A stretch of DNA of 64,000 nt, from positions 1,240,001 through 1,304,000 of the forward strand of contig WFMF01000009.1 of NCBI GenBank assembly GCA_011033025.1, written 5' to 3'. The position numbers and the translations under genes were made by a program. The notes beneath the pieces were generated by a model. The model was not told the DNA's origin. It searched no databases and worked only from the letters and a program-made list of their open reading frames with translations. Positions 32,390 through 44,574 of the stretch are shown here, piece by piece. Numbering within the stretch: the first letter of the stretch is position 1; every line of letters begins with the position of its first letter. The stretch is from Beroe forskalii. Taxonomy: Eukaryota; Ctenophora; Nuda; Beroida; Beroidae.

Positions 32390-33440
32390 GAACCACGATT
32401 ATTCAAGTATATTAGTATGGTTTTATAATGCATGATACAATCTGGGGTTGTGTTGAGAAACTGCCTGGACTGAACAGAACCTCTTAGCTTCAGTTCCTTG
32501 TTTAACATGTCGTTCAGCAAGGACATCCACTGGGCTCGCCAGACTAGGCTCACATCCGAAAAACTAAAGGGACAAATATTGGCTTTATACCTTAAGAATA
32601 TTCAAGACCTTTCCTTGTGTTTGACAATTGATATCAACACAGTACTATTCTCTTCAATCTTGATGTTAGATAAGCTGTTTTACGCAATCGGTCATATCAA
32701 AGGATACCAAGTTTTCAGGCATATCGTAACAATTAATATTCAATACCTTCTTTGATACCTTCAATACCTTCAATATCTCACTTTGATCACTGGGCAAACT
32801 ACTCCGACACATTGGCCGCAATCAGTGCAGTTCTAAAAGTTTTAATTTGTTCAATGTATTTTGAGCCACGTTAGACGATTTAAACAAATACACAGACACG
32901 CGCCTATCACATCTATTTTGGGATACTTCCCGACTCCCGAGGGACATGTCCGGTTAAGACCAACAGCCCGAAGGGCGAGGGTCTAAGTCAATGAGGATGC
33001 TTTGAGACTTGTAAAAGATAGGTATGATAAAAGTAGAACTGTAAAATTATTAACTGAATTACAAACTTAAATACCATCCGTCAGCGCGCTGCTATTCAAC
33101 GCGACCCAAGTCAGCTGCAGTACTGTGGCTCGTGGGTCTTGATTGCTCAATCCTGTACCTTTTACGGAGCCTTGGATTGATAGGTGGAATTAAGAGGGTT
33201 TTTAAAGAATCTATTATGCTTGATCTAGTGACGTGCTTTTCATAACCTTTTATTGTAAATTTATTTATTTTGACTCAACCTGAACATTTCAAGCGTTGAG
33301 GAGTCAAATTGAAAAATACTCTCTCAGTCACGTAATTTGAAGAATAACGGAATTAAAAAGTTTTCATTTCTTAATTTGAGCTTATTTAAATTCAATCTTA
33401 CTCCTGAAGGTTTGAATATTCAATCTTCGCCCTAGAGAAA
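32390..33440. other. Intergenic, no supported gene
   Basis: 'tttgataccttcaataccttcaata' at about 32,740-32,775 is a micro-repeat. ORFs of 64-85 codons have no features. The stretch 32,930-33,200 is locally GC-richer, but I cannot name anything in it. Confidence 0.35.
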
Positions 33441-33444
33441 GATC

Positions 33445-33742
33445 GAGCAGATGTCGAAATTTTTGTCCAAAATTCTTTTTTTAGTTCAAGACGTCATAAA
33501 TTATTATGGAAAGGTGGATGCAAGCTGCGAACTGATTCCTTTGACTTCGTTCAATTTTAAAGATGAATAAATCTTTGCTCTCAGATAGAGAAAAATCGAG
33601 CAGATGTAGAAATTTTAGTCCAAAATTCATTTTTATTTAGTTCAAGACGTCATAAATTATTATGGAAAGGTGGATGCAGGCAACGAATTGATTCCTTTGA
33701 CTTCGTTCAATTTTAAAGATGAATAAATCTTTGCTCTCGGTT
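33445..33742. repeat. Tandem duplication of ~147 bp
   Basis: 'gaaaaatcgagcagatgt(c/a)gaaattt' to 'gatgaataaatctttgctctc' occurs twice, at about 33,440-33,585 and 33,588-33,738, with about 95% identity by eye. Confidence 0.8.
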
Positions 33743-33921
33743 GCCTGTAGCTAAGGTTTTTCTTTTCTGGATGCGCTGGTGGCTGGCATCCTAGAACGAG
33801 CTTTTTTAGGTTTTTGTGGATTTTGAAAAGAAAAACCTTTCCTCTATAGGTAATGTCTACATCTCATAGATATAATAAGCATTGTCTGTCCAGTGTCTGT
33901 TTCGGCAGCACAGACATAATG

Positions 33922-35159
33922 CTTACCTTCCAAATTTGGGTTGCACGGGTTACACTGTAACCGAGGGGATTTTTATCAAAAGTGAGGGGATTTTGACAAA
34001 CTTACTTGTGCGTGAACCAGAGCCCAAAATGAAGGCCTCAATTCCATCAATTTAAGAGATATGAGAGCATTTTCCTATCAATTTCGATGAAGTGAGAGTG
34101 TTGTCTCATTTTGGCCCTCACTTTATCATTTGAATGAGGGCCTTTTCCTATCAACTTGTAACAAGTAAGTGTTTTCTCACGTGGGCCCTCACTTTTATGA
34201 TTTGAATGAGAGCCTTTTAGTATCAACTTGTAAAGAGTGAGTGTTATCTCACTTTGGCCCTCACTTTCATCATTTGAATGAGAGCCTTTCAGTATCAACT
34301 TATAAAGAGTGAATGTTTACTGTTTCCTCACTTGAGCCCTCACTTTTATCATTTGAATGAGAGCCATTTAGTATCAACTTGTAAAGAGTGAGTGTTTTTT
34401 CACTTGAGCCCGCACTTTTATCATTTGCACGAGGGCCTTTTCCAATCAATTTGGAAGAAGTGAGGGTGTTCTCTCACCCTGCAATCTTTTGAATAAGAGA
34501 ATAAGAGCCTTTTCCCATCGAATTGGAAGAAGTGAGAGTGTTCTGTCACTTTCATCATTCAAAATTCAGCTTTGGATGTGAAACCTTGTAAATTTTCACC
34601 TGCAGATACACCCAGAAATGTGAAACTTTAGAAAAATTCGCCTGCAGTGGGTTGTTGTAAACAAATTATTCATCACCAAATTGATGTAAGAGGCAGATTC
34701 ATGTGCAAAAAACCTTGAAAAATTTCGCCTGCGGCGGGCTGTTGTGATCAAATCATTTTACTGAATTGATCCCATACGAAGTCTCAGAGGTAAAACCTTG
34801 AAAATTTTGACCTTCAGTCTTAGACACACCCAGAAATGTGAAACTTTAAAAAATTCGCCTGCAGCGGGCTGTTATAATCAAATTATTCATTACCAAATTG
34901 ATCTTAGAGGCAGATTCATGTGCAAAAAACCTTGAAAATTTTCGCCTGCGGCGGGCTGTTGTGATCAAATCATTTTACTGAATTGATCCCATACGAAGTC
35001 TCAGAGGTAAAACCTTGAAAATTTTCGCGTGCGGCGAGCTGTTGTGAACAGTGAATCTTTGAAACTTAGGGGAGCCTTAGAAAACATGAAAAATTTTGAT
35101 TGAAAGTGAGGGGATTTGGAATGGTGTAACCGAGGGGATTTTTCCTTTTGGAAGGTAAG
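33922..35159. mobile_element. Non-autonomous DNA transposon with 8-bp target duplication
   Basis: ACATAATG precedes the element (33914-33921) and follows it (35160-35167). Termini CTTACCTTCCAAA and the exact inverse at the right (...TTTTGGAAGGTAAG), followed inward by GTAACCGAGGGGATTTTT in direct, not inverted, orientation at both ends. The inside is two tandem arrays: 'gagtga(g/a)tgtt...tcacttt...atcatttgaatgagagcctttt' (~83 bp, 34,080-34,560) and 'ccttgaaaattttcgcctgcggcgggctgttgtga' (34,580-35,060). An 8-bp duplication fits hAT-like or Kolobok/P-like elements; the terminal bases are not the usual hAT CAG. No transposase. Confidence 0.82.
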
Positions 35160-35169
35160 ACATAATGTA

Positions 35170-37690
35170 AAAACACACCCTGCTCAGTACCTTGTTTTTC
35201 AAGCAGTAAAATGACTGGCCCTTATTCTACCTGTGTTTGAAAATCAAAATAAATTATTTAATTTGGTCCAGAGAACTGAGACCTGTTGCAAAGTCCTGTT
35301 CATGAAACTAGATTCCACTAACCACTGGATGACAGTTGTTCAGAAAGGCCGGTATATTTTCGGGAAAAATTTCCAATTGATAAAGGCAATGAAGGGGGTT
35401 TTAATAAGATCATTTTATTCCAATGTGACAAATTTTCGACAACCTTTTTATTTCAATTTTATATTATTGTCAGTATGCTCACCTTTTGGAAATTTAATTC
35501 GATGAGCTGTTTTCAAGTATTTAAGTTTACTGTAAAATGAAAATTGTATGGGCGTTGGCTGCGTGTGGAGCATAGACGTCGTCTTGTTTTGCTTGTTCCA
35601 TTATACGTATGCAATATACAGCAATGTTCAATACGTGGTACCCTGCCAATATAGCCCTCTCTTTACGTCTTTATGCGACTTGCGTCTACACTAGAAAGGG
35701 AGGTTCTGTATTGGCATTTGTCTAGGTTAATGCTGAACTTACATGAGTACATGTTTTGCTTGTTCCATTATACGTATGCGATATAATGATATACAGCAAT
35801 GTTCAGAACATTAGCTGCATCATACATGTTTAGGTGGTTTCGCTAATTCTCATGAATTTCACATTTTTTGCTACAAAAGTTGTGAGTCACAAGTATTAAT
35901 AGAATAACTTGTTGCAACTTTAAGCGGGAGTGAGTTATATGTTCAACTGCGTGACGCAAAAGACGTGAGTTTTGTCGTGACTGAATAACCAAAGTAAACA
36001 GCCGAGGTCTCAGTGAATCATTGGTTTCGTGAATCATTTGAATGTGAATCATGATCAACCCTTTCAATTGCCTATAACTCATCCGCCCATCTGGTTTAAC
36101 AGTTTAACGTTGTTACGTTACAGTACCTACGTTTATTGTTTATAGGTATTGAATACGCTAATAATAACTACGGAGTATACTCAATTCATTCCTCAATACT
36201 TCGATCATACATGAATTCATAATCGTAGTAATTGACGCAAATTAGCATTACATGATCTGAGAGATCCTTTGACAATATCTTAAAGATTTACATATCATTA
36301 AGTCTTTGTATATAATAAGCTATTTGTTATGTGTATTATTCAAAACTTCCAAAAATAAAGAGTTATTTAATGCTGTTGCCTGCTTTGATATATAACTCTT
36401 TAAATCTTTGACGCGGAATTATCTTTGACTAGAAAAGGCCACGCCATACTGGAGCCTTATACATATAGATCAAAAACATCAAGTAAAATTCAGAGTTCTT
36501 TGTATGATATATCATACACTTGCTTTTAGCCCTAATTTCGTGTACACACGCTGGTCGAGCCATGATTGTAAATTTGTGGAACTATTGAGGTAGTACTTAA
36601 GAATATATATATCCTGTTTACCGCATATGTTGAATAGAGCGCTACTCACGTCTGGAGAAGACGCACGACCCCCTCTGGGCCGCATTAACAACGTGTACCT
36701 CGGTGTATAATGTCTTACTATAACAGTGCTAGATCTCCTGGAGTAATGATCAGGCACACAAATTATGCAGCACTCTATACAAAATCATACATGGTGTACA
36801 TATAATGTATTGTTCTCATGGGAATCTTCCGTGTGTTTGACCACGCCCACTACTGGTGGTGTAGAAACTAGAAACATGTAGGTTTACAGCTCTATGCTTC
36901 TTAACTCATCAGTAATTTAGAGTCTCGGTCATGAGTAATTTACAATGTTAATCCTGAACTTGCTGGTCGTCTGATCAGAGTGTTACATTGAGATACTGAT
37001 AATGGTGACATGAAGACTGGAGTACAACAAGATATACTTTCTCGAATGCGAAATATTATTGATTTATTTGGCAATTTTAAAACTTGGGTTGGCTGAATAA
37101 TGATGTGACAACTCACATGTCGAAGTTGTGACCGTATACTTACATGGAAGAGGGAAACGGAGACTTTGTAGGTTGGATAATGGACGAGACTTCGAGCTCA
37201 TTATCCTAGGTATTCGGATACAGCTGAAATCAAATGAAGCATGAAGAATATCGGTGTTCTCCCCGCTTGATTTGGCATGAATTGGTGTATGGGGCATCTA
37301 CTTATAACATTGAAATTATCACACATTAGGCTTATGGTTTTTATGGTAGTGTTATTAAGGGTAATGTGGTTTTAAAAGTATTGGGTTCACTTCGGAATCC
37401 GAAAGATCCACCAACAAATTCAAGATAGACATTGGGATTCGTCGTTGGGTCCCACTAAAATCCACCTATAAACGGAGTGTCCTTTGCTATGGAATTAGTG
37501 AATAACTAACTTAGGAGGTGTATTTATGTGGGATAAAATTTCGGTGTTTCAAATTTTGGTAAGTTGAAAATATGGGGATTTTTCAAGTCATTACTCTTGT
37601 TAACATATGATAATGACGTCATTTTGAACTTTCACGCTGGGTGAAAAAATGGGGATACCTTACCTTACCTTTGATACCTTTGATCTTCTT
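35170..37690. other. Intergenic, no supported gene
   Basis: A 50-bp duplication ('tgcttgttccattatacgtatgc..atatacagcaatgttca') occurs at 35,588 and 35,757. ORFs of up to 90 codons have no recognisable domain and no splice support. Confidence 0.35.
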
Positions 37691-38390
37691 AAGCCGGGAT
37701 CACATCTGGACGACGTCAACGTGCGAGTCTCCCAATCCTTGTAAAGCTGAGCTCCTCTGAAGACTCAACTGAAGAAGGCTGTTGTTGTTTACAGCAGTAT
37801 ATCCGCAACTAGGGGGCGTGTCGGGAAAACTGCCTAGGAACGCTCCGAGACTTTCCTTGGATGTTGCCAGGGTGTCTTTCTCATTCACAGAATACACTGA
37901 AAACCCATGCAGCAATTTTCCGTGCAGAGACCAGCATTTGGTTGATGTGGGACGACCAAGAACAGTCATTGGAGAGAAGGACACCAAGGTCCCGGACGGT
38001 TTGACGTTGTTCAATGGTGGTGTCATCCAGGAGATGGTACTCCCTGTAGATACTGGTGAAGAGCAAGTTGCGGAGGAGCAGGGACTTGTTCAGGGTGTAG
38101 TTGAAGACTTGGAACTTATCACCTTTCAGTTCCATATTATTTTTCAATGACCAGTGGATTATGTTGTTGAGGTCGTTTTGTAGCATCAGCTGAGAAATGA
38201 CGCCAATAATCCTGCACATCAGCTTGGTGTCATCGGCAAAGATTCTGCCTTCCGAAGCAAGTAGGACATCTAACTCATCATTAATGTAGAGGATGAAGAG
38301 TATGGGACCTAAAACTGTTCCTTGAATCCTTGGGGGACCCCACTGATAACTAACTTGAAGGTTGACTTTTTTCTGAAAAATCCCCAAATT
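37670..38390 (-). pseudogene. LINE reverse transcriptase remnant (CR1/Jockey-like)
   Basis: The long frame 38387-37881 reads GTVLGPILFILYINDELDVL, then IFADDTKLMCRI (the catalytic FADD box) and LLLDDTTIEQ-like and DLGVLLSNDCSWSSHINQML (the 'LGVxxsxdLsWxxHI' block), followed by ARKIAAWVFSVF. It then shifts into the 38026-37700 frame (KDTLATSKESLGAF...) and ends in a 'LKKIKG' tail. Upstream of GTVLGP the conserved SGVPQ has become QWGPPRIQ by a shift. The palm domain's first half and the endonuclease are missing. It is 5'-truncated and not functional. Confidence 0.8.
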
Positions 38391-40286
38391 ACAACCTTTA
38401 TAAATAAACCTAAGGTATTCAAGGTTAAATCTTTTTCAATCGCAACGTTCCTTCCTAAAATGAACTAAATTTTATCGCACTTAAATTGCATTGTACGCTT
38501 AGATGAATGGCATTGTACGCTTACAAGTACCTTCAAAACGGGCTAATAACATTGACACAGCTTCACATGCTACAAAACAGCTCAGAAGTTAAAAATAGAA
38601 ACCAGTCAATAATCAGTACGTCCTGTTGATACAATTACTGTGTTGACATTTTCTGCTTGGCAGTGACCGATGTTACTCACAATAATACGTTTGAAATGTG
38701 AATACATAAAGAAAGAAATAGAATATCAAGTCAAATTACAACATGTAATGTCAGAGTTCAGACTTCACTGAAAGTAATTAAGGTTAAGAATGTAATAAAT
38801 TAAGTAATACATGAATTGCCAGCGAGAAATAGCAACCCCGATGCGCGAGGTTGCGCTACATGCTAGTACCTTGTGCGCAGTTTTGGGAATCGCACCAAGT
38901 TCGCGACAACATCGCACGATTTGAGGGTCTAAACTTAAGAAAAATGAATTTTGAAGGTGACCATTCAATAGAGCTCAGCTGTACGAGTTTATAGGTGAAA
39001 AGATCATTAAGATACGCTATTCCTGCCAGGAGTTATGTTCAATAACAGTTCGCAACAGAAAACACGTTTTCTAATTGCGCCGTCTTCCATGGTTCATTGT
39101 GGAGCTCAGGAGCATGATATCCAAAATCTAAGATCAACTTGAAGTACAAAATTTTATCCTCTAGCGATTCCCGAAGGTTTCAAGTCTCTATCTTCAAAAA
39201 TGTGGATTTCTATAGAACGACACCACGAGTCGATGTAAAATTGGTGTAAATTTATCCCGAATGAGGTTGCGCTACAAAATTGTAGATGAATTTTGCCGAG
39301 CCGCGCGCGCTGTAGCGCAACCTCGCTCATTTCGATTGATAGATCAACGTCTTGATCCGAGATGGTATCGACAAGAAATTTCGATTTTCCTTGTAAATTT
39401 GCATCAAACAAGACGACAGCAGCATCTTCACAAATCTGCTAATTATTGATTAACTAATTATTTTTCATTTCAGGCGACTCACATAAGCCTAAGGTGAATT
39501 AACAGAATCTGAGATGCTGGGGTACAAGAACCGGAGGAAAATTCTCAACATTTCTACCAACAGATGAGATTAAGAGGTAATTTCAGATGGCACAGATTTT
39601 CGTGATTAATATTCCATTACAAAATATTTCCTTGTATTTCATTGAGACAGAAGTACTGAAAATCGATCACAATCACGGTTTTGGTCGCTAAAACAGTGTA
39701 GCATTTTGGCCTGTTAACACCCGACAAGCAATACCCTATATTTTAAACACACATGATGCTTTGAAAGTGTCCACCATAAGATTTTAATAAACAGCAAAGT
39801 CTCTATAATGAGGCAAAAACAAGCAAATTAAGTAATCTTGTAAGTTGATTGTCAGCAAAACATCGTGGCAATGCGAAGTAGTCGGGCTCTCAAGTAAATG
39901 TTAAAAACTGATATCTAGATAGTCCAGCAGCGAACAGAAGTATAAGAGTATAAAAAGTACAGACTTTGAAATAAAAACTTGAATCAAATTAACAGCAATT
40001 CCATCAGCAGTGGACATTTTCCTCGAATTAAATATCCTAGAGAACAGTGAAGTGGAGTGAATAGCGGAAGCTCAAATTCTGTAATGCAATCATTTCGAGA
40101 AGTTGCAATCATACAAAAATTACAAACATAGGATTAGGAATGAAATAAAAGTCGAAAGATGCGAAAGATAGAATACAATATCACGAAATTAAGTTTGGAA
40201 TTTGCATAATTGCGTTGATCTCTGCCATGTTGCCTTGGCAACATATTCTTTGGAATTGGTAAGAGCTTGGTGAGTATTAGCAGATG

Positions 40287-40450
40287 ATTAGGGATGATTC
40301 GCATATTTTATAATCAATTTTTGGCCAATTTTTAACCCCCCTTCCCCCTCCTAAGCAAGTTTACAGTAGTTAACATGTAACGTAGTCATTCGTAATCCCC
40401 CCCGGCCCCCCCCCTTTAGGTGATTAAGTAACATGTGAACGATCCCTGGC
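40287..40450. mobile_element. Degraded MITE of the 47,818 family in the inverted-repeat centre
   Basis: 'agggatgattcgcatattttataatcaatttttggcc' at the left and 'gtgattaagtaacatgtgaacgatccct' at the right match the ends and interior of the element at 47,818-47,979 ('aaattgattacgtaatatgtgaacgatccc'), including the C-run and 'agtttacagtagtt'. Confidence 0.7.
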
Positions 40451-41503
40451 TTAGCCTATGTGGAAGTTGTGAGCCCGAGGGCTTGAAGGGCCCGGGGGCG
40501 AAAATTTGTTAAGGCAAATCGAATCAAAGCATGGACTCAAAGCATGGATGTATTGCTAAACAAACCTCAAAAGTTTTGAAATCGAAGGCTTGAGTCAAAA
40601 ATGTGGTGTGATGCTTTTAATGAAATTTAACACTATAGTAATCTTAGAAAAACAAACAATAATCAGATTGATAGAAACAAACGAACGTTGGTAGCATGTC
40701 ACTTTGAAACGCATCAATTACAACAAAACATGAAATGAGATACAAAACGATGAAAGGAAATCGGTTAAAATGAGAAAATTTACATTTGGTGAAACTCAGT
40801 TTTTGCAGCACTCCAATAATAGGCAAATGAGAATGACGTAATTACTATGGTTGAATATGGTATGTCAATGACTTTAAAAGTGTCTAGTATCTTACTTTTC
40901 TCATGGGACAGTTGCACAATGTATCAGACTGTTGCGGTAATTAGGCGGCATTTATTTGACATCATTTCCTCAGTGTGTGAGAAAAAGTAATACACCATCG
41001 TTACTAATGATAATGACGTATTGCTCTCACTTAACTCTTGCTATTTCCGAAGAATGTGTTACCATGACAACATGGCAATGCAAATGATCAACGCAATTTC
41101 CAAACTTTATTTCATGATTTTGTATTTAATTCTCTCGTGTTCGATTTTGTATCTTTTTACTTCTCTTCTTGCGTATGATTTTAACTTTCTCGAAATTATT
41201 GCTTTCACAGAATTTGGCCTGCTGCTATCACTGCTTTCACTGCAGTTCACTGTTCTCTCGGCTATATGATTCGAGATTTATCCACTGCTGTTAGAAGTGA
41301 TGTAAATTTGACATATTTTCTTTTTCAGAGTCTGTACTTTTTATACTTTAATATTTCTGTTCGCTGCTGGACTGTAGATAACAGTTTTAGCATTTAATTT
41401 CGTGAGGCGAGAGCTTGACTACTTCCCATTGCCACAATGTTTTGCTGATAATCAACTGACAAAAGTCCTTCATTTGCTTGTTTTTGCCTCATGATAGAGA
41501 CTT

Positions 41504-41720
41504 AGCTGGGAAACCGACTTGAAACCTCAGAAATTTTACCTCACAGCACTTTATCTCTCTTCTCTGACCCTAACCATACCCTTAACCCAACCCAAACCCT
41601 TGACCCTATTCCATACCCTAACCACAAACCTAACCAAGACCTTAACCTTAGTCTATAGTTGAAAAATCATGCAGTAAAGTGTTGTAGATAGAAAATTTCG
41701 AGGTTTAATGTCCGTTCCCC
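41504..41720. mobile_element. 217-bp MITE with 4-bp duplication, inserted in right arm
   Basis: The left arm has the empty site (inverse of 'gagACTTtgctg'). Here ACTT is present at both 41500-41503 and 41721-41724. Ends AGCTGGGAAACCGACTTGAA... and ...GTTTAATGTCCGTTCCCC are imperfect inverted repeats. The interior includes 'ccctaaccatacccttaaccc' telomere-like text. Confidence 0.8.
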
Positions 41721-41952
41721 ACTTTGCTGCTTAAAATCTTATGGTGGACACTTTCAAAGAATCATGTGAGTTTAAGATATAGGGTATTGCTTGTCGGATG
41801 TTTACAGGCCAAAATGCTACACTGTTTTAGCGACCAAAACCGTGATTATGTGATCGATTTTCAGTACTTCTTTGTCTCAATGAAATACAAGGAAATATTT
41901 TGTAATGGAATATTAATCACGAAAATCTGTGCCATCTGAAATTACCTCTTAA

Positions 41953-42658
41953 GGGGGCCGGGGGGGTCCGAGGTCGATTTACGGTTTTTTGATGGTTCTG
42001 ATAGAGCAGAACGCCAGCTACCAGTAGGTTTTTACCCCATGAAAAAATATTGTTCCTAGCCGAAGTTGTAAATTTTTCAAATCGCAAGTTCGCCTGTAAT
42101 TACAGTACGCGCGCAAACTTTCGACGCGATTTGCCGAAAATCAACTTTAGAATCTATCTTCTCCTACAAATTTTGAGGAAAACCCTTGAAACTTGGTAGT
42201 TATGTTCTAGGGCATATAACTCAACTTTGTATCGAGCCGATTTTCGATTTAGGCCTCAGAAGTGAAAATATGAATTTTCAAAGTTGGCTCCTGTCACAAA
42301 AATCATCAAAAATAGTGATTTTCAAAATTCAAAAGTCGATATTTTCACTTCTAAGGCCTAAATCAAAAATCGGCTCGATACAAAGTTGAGTTTTATGCCC
42401 TAGAACATAACTACCAAGTTTCAAGGGTTTTCACCAAAATTTGTAGGAGAAGATAGATTTTGAAGTTGATTTTCGGCAAATCGCGTCGAAAGTTCGCGCG
42501 CGTACTGTAATTACAGGCGAACTCGCGATTTGAAAAATTTATAACTTCGGCTAGGAACAATATTTTTTCATGGGGTAAAAACCTACTGGTAGCTGGCGTT
42601 ATCCTCTATCAGAAACAACAAAAACCCAAAAATCGACCTCAGACCCCCCCCGGCCCCC
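41953..42658. mobile_element. 706-bp palindromic foldback element with TTAA duplication
   Basis: The empty site in the left arm reads ACCTCTTAATCTC (inverse strand); here TTAA flanks both ends (41949-41952, 42659-42662). The element is a near-perfect palindrome centred near 42,310: GGGGGCCGGGGGGGTC...GATTTAGGCCT / AGGCCTAAATC...CCGGCCCCC. Each arm is about 340 bp, so the RNA or single strand would fold into one long hairpin. No ORF. A partial relative starts at 46,612. Confidence 0.92.
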
Positions 42659-43399
42659 TTAATCTCATCTGTTGGTAGAAATGTTGAGAATTTTCCTCCG
42701 GTTCTTGTACCCCAGCATTTCAGATTCTGTTAATTCACCTTAGGCTTATGTGAGTCGCCTGAAATGACAAATAATTAGTTAATCAATAATTAGCAGATTT
42801 GTGAAGATGCTGCTGTCGTCTTGTTTAATGCAAATTTACAAGGAAAATCGAAATTTCTTGTCGATACGATCTCGGATCAAGACGTTGATTTATCAATCGA
42901 AATGAGCGAGGTTGCGCTACAGCGCGCGGCTCGGCAAAATTCATCTACAATTTTGTAGCGCAACCTCATTCGGGATAAATTTACACCAATTTTACATCGA
43001 TTCGTGGTGTCGTTCTATAGAAATCCACATTTTGAAGATAGAGACTTGAAACCTTCGGGAATCGCTAGAGGATAAAATTTTTGTACTTCAAGTTGATCTT
43101 AGATTTTGGATATCATGCTCCTGAGCTCCAATAATGAACCATGGAAGACGGCGCAATTAGAAAAACGTGTTTTCTGTTGCGAACTGTTATTGAACATAAC
43201 TCCTGGCAGGAATAGCGTATCTTAATGATCTTTTCACCTATAAACTCGTACAGCTGAGCTCTATTGAATGGTCACCTTCAAAATTCATTTTTCTTAAGTT
43301 TAGACCCTCAAATCGTGCGATGTTGTCGCGAACTTGGTGCGATTCCCAAAACTGCGCACAAGGTACTAGCATGTAGCGCAACCTCGCGCATCGGGGTTG

Positions 43400-44570
43400 A
43401 ATAGGCTGTCCGGCAATATTGTAAACCATGACAATAACATCTATTACTCACGAATGGGAAAGAATTCGCAGGTTTGATTGAATTGTGATTGGTGCCAATA
43501 AAGAATTATGTCAAAAACAACGCTGTAAGCATCACATTCCTGAACGATAATTAACGTTATTGAAAGTGGGAAAAAGATTAATTTTCGTTTATTTATTGGC
43601 TTGCATTGGAATGCTTCAAAGAATTGTATCCTCTAAGTTAGTTTAATGACACTTCAACAAGCAATGAATTTTTCCGGCTCTTGGCATTCCGTGGAATTAA
43701 TATCGCATATCATTGCGAAATACAGTAACTTTCAACGAAATGTCACTTTTTGTACTAGCAAAAAAGGTCGCGCGCACCTGGTAGCACATCACTACAAGCG
43801 TTGAATTACGCGCGGCGCCTTCCATCACTTCTTGCCATAATTAACACAACTTTCTATACCATGAGTTAATTAGTAATTACCTAATTTGATAAGTGCGTCA
43901 GACAATGTATATTCATGTCATGCGAGAGTTACATGAGTTCTTCTCTTGGGTCCGGCTTCTAACTTACACTCATATTGAGTCGCGAATATGCCCTATGAAG
44001 TTGGCAATTCTCCAATGAAATTCCCGCTCAAATTTACTCTCCCATTGGTACTTTAATCTAGAACTACCGGTTTGTATTTTCTTTTTTAAACTTTATGCGC
44101 TGTGTACAGGGCCGTAATCCCCCCCAAGATTGTTGAACTGACTGAAAAAAATTCTAACTCACTATTAAAATTCCCAACTTAACTGATCTCTTCGGTTTAC
44201 TCATTAAATACGGAATGATATTGATTTCGTCATTCGCAATTCTGAAGGTTTACACATCATATCAATACTTCATGAAGGCTAGTTTGTAGGTAATCATGGT
44301 ATTTTCATCTACAAACCACAGTACAGAAGTGCTGTAATGTGGTCTGATTGATCTATGCCACTGGGATTCTGGGAAGTAGGAAGATTCGTTGCCACTGAGC
44401 AGTGGGAGGATTCCTGACCACTGGGAAGTGGTAAGGTCCTTATCTGTTATCAAAAAGCACTGCAACTGAGGACTCTTAAAATGCTAATAAAGTCCTTAAA
44501 GTAGTGATTTCAGCCATCTGTAATGATTGGAAACTATTAAGTATCGATAAGAACATGATGTAAGTAACAC
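43400..44570. other. Intergenic, no supported gene
   Basis: Unremarkable AT-rich sequence with a small 'ccactgggaagtggta' repeat around 44,357-44,435. ORFs of 60-67 codons have no features. Confidence 0.35.
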
Positions 44571-44574
44571 AATT

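Larger units (their letters stand above)
38833..43399. repeat. 4.6-kb inverted repeat with arms of ~1.4 kb and a ~0.75-kb centre
   Basis: The outer ends are CAACCCCGATGCGCGAGG and its exact inverse. Arms run roughly 38,833-40,270 and 41,020-43,399; the right one is longer only because of two insertions (41,504-41,720 and 41,953-42,658). Arm identity by eye is high at the ends (39,000-39,450 against 42,780-43,250) and lower towards the centre. The arms carry several GAGGTTGCGCTACA motifs in both orientations. The structure looks like a foldback element or an old inverted duplication. No transposase ORF is seen in arms or centre. Confidence 0.85.

Noticed and set aside
41560-41660. Chromosome end or telomere (CCCTAA-like text)
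   Set aside because: The tract is degenerate, about 100 bp long, and lies inside a short MITE with target duplications.
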